Of a DNA stretch of 35,612 nucleotides, positions 26,835 through 35,612 are shown one piece after another. The position numbers were made by a program, and so were the translations under genes. Numbering within the stretch: the stretch's first letter is position 1; every line of letters begins with the position of its first letter. The DNA is from Candidatus Krumholzibacteriota bacterium (lineage in GTDB: Bacteria; Krumholzibacteriota; Krumholzibacteriia; LZORAL124-64-63). The stretch lies in NCBI GenBank assembly GCA_024277025.1, contig JAJRWA010000050.1:1-35612 (forward strand), given 5' to 3'. The notes beneath the pieces were generated by a model, which saw nothing but the letters and a program-made list of their open reading frames with translations, was not told the origin of the DNA and ran no database searches.

Positions 26835-26872
26835 CGCGGCGTTGTCCGCACTCGAAAGGTTGGTATCCCACC

Positions 26873-28012
26873 ATGGATCCCACGGTTGATCCGAGCGTCA
26901 AGAGCTTCATCGCGGTCACGGCCGACAGTCATTTCCCCCTGCAGAACCTGCCCTACGGCATGTTCTCACCCACACCCCACGACGAACCGCGGGCCGCGAC
27001 CCGCATCGGCGATTTCGTGCTGGATCTGGCCGTGATCCAGAACGCCGGGCTGCTGGACGCCGCGGGGCTGCCCGAGGGCGTCTTCAGCCACTACGTACTG
27101 AACCCGTTCATGGAACTGCCGACGGCCCAGCGCCGGGCCGTGCGCGTGCTGCTGCATGGTCTGCTGCGCGCCGACGAGCCGACCCTGCGGGACAACGAGG
27201 TGCTGCGCGGGCGCGCGCTGTTGCCGGCCGATTCGGTGACCATGCAGTTCCCGGTGGGCATCGGCGACTACACGGACTTCTACGCCTCGCGTGAGCACGC
27301 CACCAATGTGGGCACGATGTTCCGCGGCAAGGACAACGCCCTGATGCCCAACTGGCTGCATCTGCCGGTGGGGTATCATGGCCGCGCCAGTTCAATCATT
27401 CTGTCGGGCCAGGACGTCGTGCGTCCCAGTGGCCAGACCATACCACCGGATCAGGAAACCCCGGTCTTCGGGCCCTGCCGGCTGATGGACTTCGAATTGG
27501 AAATGGGCTTCTTCATCGGCACCCGCAATCGGCAGGGGGAGCCGGTGCTGGTCGACAACGCGGACGAGAATATCTTCGGGCTGGTGCTGGTCAACGACTG
27601 GTCGGCCCGGGACATCCAGAAGTGGGAATACCAGCCGTTGGGCCCCTTCACGGCCAAGAATTTCGCGACCAGCATCTCGCCCTGGATCGTAACGCTTGAG
27701 GCGCTGGCTCCGTTCCGCTGCCCATCGCCGGCTCAGGAACCGGCGCCGTTGCCCTATCTGCAGGAGAACAATCGTGGCACCTTCGACATCAACCTCGAGG
27801 TGCACATCCAGGCCGAGGACGACAGCGAGGGGCTGCGGGTCACTGAGAGCAATTTCAAGTATCTGTACTGGACCATGGCCCAGCAGTTGGCCCATCACAC
27901 GGTGACGGGCTGCAATCTGAACGCGGGTGATCTGCTCGCGTCGGGCACGATCAGCGGTCCGGACAAGAACAGTTACGGCTCCATGCTGGAGATATCGTGG
28001 CGCGGCACCTAG
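26873..28012 (+). CDS. fah: Fumarylacetoacetase, apparently truncated by an in-frame TAG
   Basis: Fumarylacetoacetase hydrolyses fumarylacetoacetate to fumarate and acetoacetate. Conserved metal and active-site residues are present: D135 in GDYTDFYAS, H142 in SREHATNVG, E208 and E210 in DFELEMGF, and D242 in VNDWSARDIQ. The N-terminus SFIAVTADSHFPLQNLPYGM is typical. The frame stops after 379 residues at TAG, where mouse and bacterial homologues have Lys in WKGTK. The remaining 54 codons of the family continue in phase. Restored length would be 433 residues. The gene lies 38 bases after the unknown gene. Confidence 0.9.
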   Translation: MDPTVDPSVKSFIAVTADSHFPLQNLPYGMFSPTPHDEPRAATRIGDFVLDLAVIQNAGLLDAAGLPEGVFSHYVLNPFMELPTAQRRAVRVLLHGLLRADEPTLRDNEVLRGRALLPADSVTMQFPVGIGDYTDFYASREHATNVGTMFRGKDNALMPNWLHLPVGYHGRASSIILSGQDVVRPSGQTIPPDQETPVFGPCRLMDFELEMGFFIGTRNRQGEPVLVDNADENIFGLVLVNDWSARDIQKWEYQPLGPFTAKNFATSISPWIVTLEALAPFRCPSPAQEPAPLPYLQENNRGTFDINLEVHIQAEDDSEGLRVTESNFKYLYWTMAQQLAHHTVTGCNLNAGDLLASGTISGPDKNSYGSMLEISWRGT

Positions 28013-28170
28013 CCGGTGACCCTGCCGGGCGGTGGCGAGCGCAAGTTTCTGCAGGACGGCGACACGGTGACCATGACGGCCTGGTGCCAGGGCGATGGCT
28101 ACCGGGTGGGCTTCGGTGAAGTGACCGGCAGGATCCTGCCCGCGGTCGGCACCCGGCGGGCGGAAACCCG

Positions 28171-28174
<4 letters not shown>
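28013..28174 (+). pseudogene. fah: C-terminal end of fumarylacetoacetase beyond the in-frame TAG
   Basis: The 53 codons after the TAG continue the family sequence (PVTLPGGGERKFLQDGD, AWCQGDGYRVGFGEVTG, RILPAVG) to a TGA at 28172-28174. That TGA overlaps the GTG of the next gene by 4 bases, the same joint used elsewhere in the window, which strongly suggests this was the original gene end. Confidence 0.85.
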
Positions 28175-30124
<1,950 letters not shown>

Positions 30125-30132
<8 letters not shown>

Positions 30133-30499
30133 GCAGTTCCCGTACCGCCGCGAGCAGATCCTCGTTGGCAACGGGCTTCTGCATGGCTCGGTTGGCGCCC
30201 AGCAACTTGGCCGAATGCAGGTAGTTTCGCGAAACGCCCTCGGGTCGGCGTTCGCCACCGCTGATGGCGATGACCTTGACGCCGGGGTAGCTGCGCCTGA
30301 GGTCGGTGATCGTCTCGATGCCGTCCTTCTCGGGCATGACGATATCGGTGATCACCAGATCGGCGGGATTGACGCGGAACAATTCGACGCCTTCCTTGCC
30401 GTTGGTGGCCGAGTCCACCAGGTAGCCGTTGCGCGAAAGCAGTGACTCAAGCCACTCACGGGTCAGCGTATCATCTTCGATTATCAGAATCCTGGCCAC
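30125..30499 (-). CDS. Single-domain response regulator
   Basis: This 124-residue protein is a receiver domain with no output domain. It has the acidic pair E8/D9-D10, phosphoacceptor D52 in ITDIVMPEKDG, Ser in AISGG and K108 in MQKPV. Single-domain receivers act by protein contact or in phosphorelays. The hybrid kinase gene lies 83 bases upstream on the same strand, so it may be its partner. The end overlaps the acetoacetyl-CoA synthetase gene by 8 bases. Confidence 0.92.
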
Positions 30500-30582
30500 G
30501 ACGCTCTATTCGGTTGGGGCCCTTGCCTGTAGGAACATTAGGATCCGATATCCGGCCAATCCGGTCAACAGTCAACTATGAA

Positions 30583-33135
30583 TCAGTCCGCAACAGGCCC
30601 ATTTTCTTCCGAATCAGCGGCCTCGAGCACGGCGTTGACCGCCTCCCGCAGGGCGTCCCCGCCGAACGGTTTGCGCAGGACGCCCCGGATCTGGGGGTGG
30701 TCGGCGTAGGCGAGGGCCGGTTTGTCGTTGAGGCCGGTGATAAGTATTACCGGCAGTTCCGGCTTGATCCGACCGACCTCGGCCGCGAACTGGGTCCCAG
30801 TCATGTGGGGCATCGTCAGGTCCGTAATGAGCAGGTCATAATCCTGCGGGGCCCGGCGCAGTGAGTCCAAGGCGATCCGGCTGTCCGAATAGGCGACGAC
30901 CTGGTGGCCCTGTTTGGCCAAAAGGGCCTGGCCCAGTGCCGCGATATCGTCTTCGTCATCGACAAACATGATGCGCCCGGTTCGCGGTGCCGGCGTGATT
31001 TCCGCCGGTGGTCGGGCCGCCGGTTGCCCAATGCCGGAGTCGATGTCGGCCGTCAACACGGGCAGGTAGACCTGAACCCTCGTGCCCTGTCCGTCCCGGC
31101 TGTTGATCGTGATCTGGCCGCCGTGGCTGGCGACGATGCCGTGCACCACCGACAAGCCGAGGCCGGTGCCCTTGCCCACTTCCTTGGTGGTGAAGAACGG
31201 GTCGAAGAGGCGCTCCATGGTAGCTTCGTCAATCCCGCAACCGGTATCGGTCACGCCCATGACCACCAACTCACGCCCCGCCAGTGTCGGCGGCACGTCA
31301 GGGCTGTCCGCGCCGGATCGAATCGCGCGCAGGCTGAAGGTCAGGGTACCGGCGCCTTGTTCCATGGCGTGGAAACCGTTGGTGGCCAGGTTCATCAGGA
31401 CCTGGCTGATCTGGGCCGCGTCGGCGAGCACCGGGGGACAGTCGGTCGCGATCTCGGTCCGCAACTCGACCGTGGCCGGAATCATGTTGGTCAGCAGATC
31501 GATCGCCTCGGTCATGACCGCGTAGATGTCCACCGGTTGACGTTCCTGTTCCTCGCGCCGGCTGAACAGCAGGATCCGGTCGACCAACTCCCGGCCGCGC
31601 TGGGTGGCGCGCACCACGCGGTCCAGATCATTGGCGATAAAGCTGCCGGCCCGCGATTCCATACCCGCGGCCTCTTCCCGGGCCAACGTGGAGAAGCCGA
31701 GGATCGCCTGCAGGATGTTGTTGAAATCGTGGGCGATGCCGCCGGCCAGGGCGCCGATGGCCTCCATTTTCTGGGCCTGGCGCAGTTGGCTCTCCTTGCT
31801 TTCGCTTTCCAGATGATATTCCAGAATTGGCGCCAGATATCCGGCCAGCGAAGCCAGGACCTCCGCGTCGTCGCTGGCATAACCTTCCTCGCGATCGGCG
31901 ACCATGAGAAAGCCCAGGGCCTGACCCTGGGTGAGAATGGGAATGATCATCGTCTGCCGGAGCGCGTGGGGCAGCGCGCCGCAGGTCACCGGCGAGTTGG
32001 CAATCGCCGGCTCATGACTGGCCAGAACCGAGCGGCAAAGTTCGGGCAGGTCTGCGACCGATTCGCTCCAGACGGCGGTTTCAGGGGCGGCGCCAGTGCC
32101 CTGGAAATGGCTGTAGAGGGCCACTTTTCGCTTGGATTCCAGTAGGCCCAGGGCCGCAATGGGACTCTCCAGCGCCCGGCTGATGGCGGGCAGGACATTC
32201 AGAAAGACAGCCTCGCGGGGGCTGGTCAGAAAAATCTCCGCAATCTGATTGCGAATCTCAAGAGCGATTTCGGCGTGCTTGCGAGCCGTGATGTCACGGT
32301 GGGTGCCGGCCATGCGCAGGGCCGTGCCGTCGTCGGCTCTCTCGACGACGCGTCCGCGGTCCAGGACCCAGATGTAGTGCCCGTCAGCGTGTCTCAGCCG
32401 GACTTCCGTTTCATAGGTGGGCGTTTCGCCCTGGGAGTGGGCCAGGGCCGCCGCGAGGCTGTGCTCCTTGTCGTCCGGGTGAACCAACTGCAGCCATCGT
32501 TCCTGGGTGTGCTCGCCCGAGAGCGGGGCGAGACCGAGCATGTCGGCCCACGTGTCATTGTAGAAGAAGCGATTGTTGACCATGTCCCAGTCCCAGGCGC
32601 CATCGCGAGCGGCCTCCAGGGCCACGCTGAGTCGTTCCTGGCTGGCTGCCTCCTGTTGACGGGATATCAGGCTTTCCGTCACGTCGCGGCAGAAAGAGAT
32701 GAGGGCGGGTTGGCCCTCGAAAGTGATCGCCGAACTGCTGACCACGACATCGCGCGTGCTGTTGTTGGGCAGGACCAGGCGCATGACGGGGGGCGAAATA
32801 CTCTTGGCGCCGGCCCGCAGCGCGGCGCGCCGCCTGGCCGAAAGGTTCCGGTCATCCGGATGGATGAAGGCGCTGACCGAAAGCGCGCTCAGGGGTTCGT
32901 CGGGATCGATCTGGAAGAAACTGCGCGCCATCTGGTTGACATACAAAATGGCCTCGTCCCGGTGCACGACGATGGCATCAGGGCAATTCTCCACCAGATC
33001 GTCGAAGAGAGCACGGAGCGCCGCCAACTCGGCGACCCTGGCGCGCTGCCGGCGGTAAACCGGCCATCCGGCCAGGCCGGCGAGGGCCAGGATGACCGGA
33101 AAAATGACTGCGGTGTTGTGCAATGCGTCGGACAA
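30583..33135 (-). CDS. PAS-PAS-GAF hybrid sensor histidine kinase
   Basis: This 850-residue protein has one N-terminal membrane helix (about 8-27), two PAS domains (about 40-155 and 165-285, the second with a DITARK PAC end), a GAF domain (about 295-440), HisKA with H469 in [12 protein letters not shown], an HATPase domain ([28 protein letters not shown]) and a C-terminal receiver with D772 in LITDLTMP and K822. The TTG at 33135 has AGGAGG 7 bases upstream. An in-frame ATG at 33156 overlaps the likely -10 box, so it is disfavoured. The signal sensed is unknown. The open frame continues far upstream, antisense to the antiporter, but that is a GC-rich shadow. Confidence 0.92.
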   Translation of the reverse strand: MSDALHNTAVIFPVILALAGLAGWPVYRRQRARVAELAALRALFDDLVENCPDAIVVHRDEAILYVNQMARSFFQIDPDEPLSALSVSAFIHPDDRNLSARRRAALRAGAKSISPPVMRLVLPNNSTRDVVVSSSAITFEGQPALISFCRDVTESLISRQQEAASQERLSVALEAARDGAWDWDMVNNRFFYNDTWADMLGLAPLSGEHTQERWLQLVHPDDKEHSLAAALAHSQGETPTYETEVRLRHADGHYIWVLDRGRVVERADDGTALRMAGTHRDITARKHAEIALEIRNQIAEIFLTSPREAVFLNVLPAISRALESPIAALGLLESKRKVALYSHFQGTGAAPETAVWSESVADLPELCRSVLASHEPAIANSPVTCGALPHALRQTMIIPILTQGQALGFLMVADREEGYASDDAEVLASLAGYLAPILEYHLESESKESQLRQAQKMEAIGALAGGIAHDFNNILQAILGFSTLAREEAAGMESRAGSFIANDLDRVVRATQRGRELVDRILLFSRREEQERQPVDIYAVMTEAIDLLTNMIPATVELRTEIATDCPPVLADAAQISQVLMNLATNGFHAMEQGAGTLTFSLRAIRSGADSPDVPPTLAGRELVVMGVTDTGCGIDEATMERLFDPFFTTKEVGKGTGLGLSVVHGIVASHGGQITINSRDGQGTRVQVYLPVLTADIDSGIGQPAARPPAEITPAPRTGRIMFVDDEDDIAALGQALLAKQGHQVVAYSDSRIALDSLRRAPQDYDLLITDLTMPHMTGTQFAAEVGRIKPELPVILITGLNDKPALAYADHPQIRGVLRKPFGGDALREAVNAVLEAADSEENGPVAD

Positions 33136-33154
33136 CCGGCAACCTCCTGGCCCC

Positions 33155-33183
33155 ATCGTAAGGCCTGGTCGGTTCAGGGTCAA
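33155..33183 (-). promoter_or_regulatory. Promoter for the hybrid kinase gene
   Basis: Read on the minus strand, TTGACC (33183-33178) and TACGAT (33160-33155) are separated by 17 bases. The expected transcript start near 33148 falls at the AGGAGG itself, giving a very short leader before the TTG. Confidence 0.5.
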
Positions 33184-33215
33184 CTTGGGCCCACAGACCG
33201 GTCCGCTATTTGGGG

Positions 33216-33243
33216 TGGACACGAACGCCAGCGTTGGCATAAT
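33216..33243 (+). promoter_or_regulatory. Promoter for the antiporter gene
   Basis: TGGACA (33216-33221) and CATAAT (33238-33243) are separated by 16 bases, each matching consensus at five of six positions. The -10 ends only 6 bases before the ATG at 33250, so the message is probably leaderless. Confidence 0.6.
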
Positions 33244-33249
33244 GCGCCC

Positions 33250-35004
33250 ATGCATATTCCCGCCGAAAACGTCATGTTCGAGTTGGCCGTGCTGCTGGCC
33301 TTTGGCGCGGTGTGCGGCCTGGTGGCCAAGAAGCTCCGCTTGCCTTCGGTAACGGGCCAGATCCTGGCCGGGGTCATTCTGGGGCCGTCGGTGCTTCACG
33401 TTATCGGCCATGACGCGGTCGCGGGGCTGCGGCCGGTCATCCACTTCGCCCTGAGCCTGATTGCCGTCGATGTCGGCACTCATCTGCATTTCCGCCGCCT
33501 GCGCAACGCCATGCGGCGCCTGGGTCTGCTGTTGCTCCTGGAAGTGAGCCTGACGCCGTTCCTGGTCTACCTGGCCCTGGTCTTCGGGGCCCGGCAGGAC
33601 TGGACGTTCGGCATCCTGTTCGGTGCGCTGGCCATCTCCACGGCGCCGGCCACGGTTATTGCCATCGTCAAGGAGACGCGGTCCAAGGGCGTCTATGTCC
33701 GCACGCTGGTGGCGGCGGTGGCCCTGAACAACATCGCTTGCATTGCCCTGTTCGAGATGGCCCACACGGCCGTAACGGTGACTTTGGATCCCCTGGGCGG
33801 CATCAGCGCCGGTCAAGTGCTGATGGCTCCGTTCCTGCAGCTGTTCGGTGCGGCGGCCATCGGTGCCTGTCTGGGCCTGGCGCTGATCCTCGGTTCCAAG
33901 CATGTGATCCACATCGAGCAACTGACCACGGTTTCGATCATCGCGATCTTCCTGACCACCGGCGTGGCCGACTTTTTCGGGATCAGCAACCTGCTGGCCT
34001 GTCTGTTCCTGGGTGTGACCATGGTCAACATCGCGCCCGAGAAGGAAGAGATCGGGCACCGGGTCTTCGTGAATTTCGAGCCGGCCATCCTGGCGGTGTT
34101 CTTCACCCTGGCGGGCCTTGAACTGGACTTCGGTTTCCTGGCCACCGGCTGGATCCTGGTGGCGCTGTTCGTGGCGGCCCGCTTCGGCGGCAAGGTGCTG
34201 GCCGGGATCATCGCCATGCGGCTGGCCGGAGGCACCGACAATGTGCGTCGCTATATCGGTTACGGGCTCATTCCCCAGGCCGGCGTCGCCGTCGGCTTGC
34301 TGTTGGACGTGCAGGACAATCCGGCCTTCGCCGGGACGGCGAGCATGATCCTGGCCGTGGGCGTGGCCGGGGTCGCGGTGAACGAGATCATCGGCCCGAT
34401 CCTGGTGCGTTTCGGCCTGTCGCGATCCGGCAATCTGGGCATGGACCGGGCCCGCCTGATCGATTTCATCCACGAAGAGAACATCGTGACCGATTTCCAC
34501 GCCGAGACCAAGGAAGACGCCATTCGGCAGTTGTCGGACCTGATGATCGAGAGCCATGGCCTGCAGATCGATCGGGAAGAATTCGTGGCCGATGTGCTGA
34601 AACGCGAAAGCCTGATGTCCACCTGCATCGGCCGGGGACTGGCCGTGCCCCACGGCCGGATTGAGGGTGAGGAGAAAATTGTGGGGGTGATGGGCATCAG
34701 CCGGGCGGGCCTGCCGTTCGGCACGCCTGACGGCCTGCCCCTGCGCTGCATGGTGCTGCTGGCTTCCCCGGTCAAGCTGAGGCGGCGGCACCTGGAAGTG
34801 CAGGCCGTCCTGGCCCGGTCCATCGGGGCGGACTGGAGTCTGCAACTGCAACTGTACAACGCCAATACACCGGCCCACGTCTACGAGATCCTGCACGCCG
34901 AGGAATTCGAGGATTTCAATTATTTCCTGGAGGAGAACGAGCCGCCGCCCACCCCCTTGGGGCAGGCGGCGGCTGGGCCGGGGGATGTGACGGACGTCAG
35001 TTGA
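33250..35004 (+). CDS. CPA2-type cation:proton antiporter fused to a PTS EIIA domain
   Basis: This 584-residue protein has an N-terminal CPA2 (KefB/NapA-like) antiporter domain with about a dozen hydrophobic helices (about 8-390), including the discontinuous-helix motif ISTAPATVIAIVKE. An EIIA domain (about 405-560) follows, with its phosphoacceptor H468 in GRGLAVPHGRI. The cytoplasmic EIIA probably regulates transport by its phosphorylation state. At the position of the ion-binding Asp pair in the fifth-helix region the sequence reads ALNNIACIALF, with Asn in both places. No ribosome binding site precedes the ATG. A second Met at 33274 is possible but lies within the first helix. Confidence 0.85.
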   Translation: MHIPAENVMFELAVLLAFGAVCGLVAKKLRLPSVTGQILAGVILGPSVLHVIGHDAVAGLRPVIHFALSLIAVDVGTHLHFRRLRNAMRRLGLLLLLEVSLTPFLVYLALVFGARQDWTFGILFGALAISTAPATVIAIVKETRSKGVYVRTLVAAVALNNIACIALFEMAHTAVTVTLDPLGGISAGQVLMAPFLQLFGAAAIGACLGLALILGSKHVIHIEQLTTVSIIAIFLTTGVADFFGISNLLACLFLGVTMVNIAPEKEEIGHRVFVNFEPAILAVFFTLAGLELDFGFLATGWILVALFVAARFGGKVLAGIIAMRLAGGTDNVRRYIGYGLIPQAGVAVGLLLDVQDNPAFAGTASMILAVGVAGVAVNEIIGPILVRFGLSRSGNLGMDRARLIDFIHEENIVTDFHAETKEDAIRQLSDLMIESHGLQIDREEFVADVLKRESLMSTCIGRGLAVPHGRIEGEEKIVGVMGISRAGLPFGTPDGLPLRCMVLLASPVKLRRRHLEVQAVLARSIGADWSLQLQLYNANTPAHVYEILHAEEFEDFNYFLEENEPPPTPLGQAAAGPGDVTDVS

Positions 35005-35428
35005 TCGGGATCACCTTGACACCGTCGTGGGGTGTGGCTTCGTCGATGTAGCCCACGGCACCAGGGGTCTTGGCGACATACATCACGAGGTCCGCCTCCG
35101 TCTCGAAGGATGCCGGCATTTCGCCGGTGCCCGAGAAAACGGCCTTCTTCCAGAAGGTCGTGAACTGCTTCTGGCTCTTTTTCACGTAGGTCTTGAGGAA
35201 CTGCTTTGACACGTCGCCGCTCTTGAGCATGCTCAGGACCACGCGCGTGCCGTCGCTCCACTGGGCCGATTTGCCCAGGAAGATGTTCTTGACCTGTCCG
35301 GCCGTCAACGTGTCGTCTGCGACATCGTGGTTGGCGACCAGGATGGAACCGGCCACAGCCGATCCCGCCAACACCAGGGTCACGACGACCAGGACCGCGG
35401 TCATCAGGATATTGGGATTGTACTTCAT
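34997..35428 (-). CDS. Short periplasmic phosphate-binding-like protein
   Basis: This 143-residue protein has an N-terminal signal segment (hydrophobic about 9-29, AGSAVAG) and a small PstS-like domain (ILVANHDVADDTLTAGQVKN, FLGKSAQWSDGT, FWKKAVFSGTG, YVAKTPGAVGYID). It is about half the length of PstS and resembles the short PBP-like proteins often encoded beside porins. AAAGGAGGT precedes the ATG. It follows the porin-like gene by 22 bases on the same strand, and its stop overlaps the antiporter stop by 8 bases. Ligand unknown, phosphate likely by family. Confidence 0.85.
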   Translation of the reverse strand: MKYNPNILMTAVLVVVTLVLAGSAVAGSILVANHDVADDTLTAGQVKNIFLGKSAQWSDGTRVVLSMLKSGDVSKQFLKTYVKKSQKQFTTFWKKAVFSGTGEMPASFETEADLVMYVAKTPGAVGYIDEATPHDGVKVIPIN

Positions 35429-35450
35429 TGCCTGACCTCCTTTGCCTGGT

Positions 35451-35612
35451 CTAGAAGAAGAACGTGGACTTGACGCCCAGCAGCGACCAGTTCTCCACGT
35501 CCATGGGGTGACCCTGATTCTTGTCCTCGCGCACATCACCGGTGCCGCCCATGGCGTGGCCCTCGATCTTGACCAGCCAGTAGTCGGTCAGGTCGAAGCG
35601 CGCCGTCAGGGC
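35451..35612 (-). CDS. C-terminal part of a porin-like outer-membrane protein (partial)
   Basis: The 53 codons read on the minus strand (ALTARFDLTDYWLVKIEGHA then GGTGDVREDKNQ and WSLLGVKSTFFF) alternate polar and hydrophobic residues as in beta strands and end in Phe, the usual C-terminal signal for outer-membrane barrel assembly. The gene begins outside the window. With the adjacent phosphate-binding-like protein it probably forms a two-gene uptake unit. The exact porin family cannot be told from this fragment. Confidence 0.7.
   Translation of the reverse strand, partial: ALTARFDLTDYWLVKIEGHAMGGTGDVREDKNQGHPMDVENWSLLGVKSTFFF

Noticed and set aside
33136..34896. Very long minus-strand open frame extending the hybrid kinase upstream through the antiporter gene
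   Set aside because: Its composition is His/Gln/Arg-rich with no domain character. The antiporter on the plus strand explains the openness, and a TTG with AGGAGG at 33135 gives a normal kinase start.

Overview
The window is GC-rich chromosomal DNA from a Gram-negative (diderm) bacterium. The signs of an outer membrane are a heptosyltransferase-like GT9 gene, a fragment of a porin-like protein ending in aromatic residues, and a lipoprotein with a clear lipobox. Gene order and protein character suggest a deeply branching phylum such as the FCB-related Krumholzibacteriota/Eisenbacteria or a deltaproteobacterium-like lineage, but I cannot place it by eye. I recognised no phage, transposon, CRISPR array, tRNA or rRNA. 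Most bases are coding, short 4-nt overlaps between genes are common, and TTG or GTG starts are frequent.

Layout. 1-2067: end of an unknown gene, a palindromic terminator, a minus-strand pair (zinc-ribbon protein and PTS EIIA-Ntr-like protein), then rsgA. 2010-4303: a small membrane protein (-), a GT9 glycosyltransferase with a frameshift, and an M50 site-2-type protease. 4316-5610: hairpins, a minus-strand lipoprotein and an HU/IHF gene. 5803-9654: threonine aldolase, then trkA-trkH (potassium uptake). 9694-12633: nadE-rsmI-CDP-alcohol phosphatidyltransferase-tmk, all joined by 4-nt overlaps, followed by an S41 protease and a GT2 glycosyltransferase. 15802-18704: minus-strand qmcA-nfeD and pilZ-cheV pairs. 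18874-20133: arginine deiminase, with a large hybrid histidine kinase facing it. 23612-30132: a complete-looking 4-hydroxyphenylpyruvate/homogentisate catabolic operon (hppD, hmgA, unknown gene, fah, acetoacetyl-CoA synthetase). 30125-33135: a lone receiver protein and a second hybrid kinase (-). 33250-35612: a CPA2 antiporter fused to an EIIA domain, then a minus-strand phosphate-binding-like protein and a porin-like fragment.

How the genes work together. The operon at 23612-30132 would take 4-hydroxyphenylpyruvate (from tyrosine) to homogentisate, maleylacetoacetate, fumarylacetoacetate, then fumarate plus acetoacetate, and would activate acetoacetate to acetoacetyl-CoA. No recognisable maleylacetoacetate isomerase is present. 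In its place sits a 316-residue protein of unknown function, the most interesting candidate here. TrkAH, the antiporter-EIIA fusion and the lone EIIA all belong to families tied to potassium and ion homeostasis.

Caution. Five genes each carry one apparent single-base lesion in an otherwise well conserved reading frame: a -1 frameshift in GT9, in-frame TAG in qmcA and fah, in-frame TAA in the first hybrid kinase, and an ATC where rsgA seems to want its start codon. Uncorrected base errors in the sequence, or recent gene decay, are likelier than a new decoding system, because TAG ends many intact genes here.
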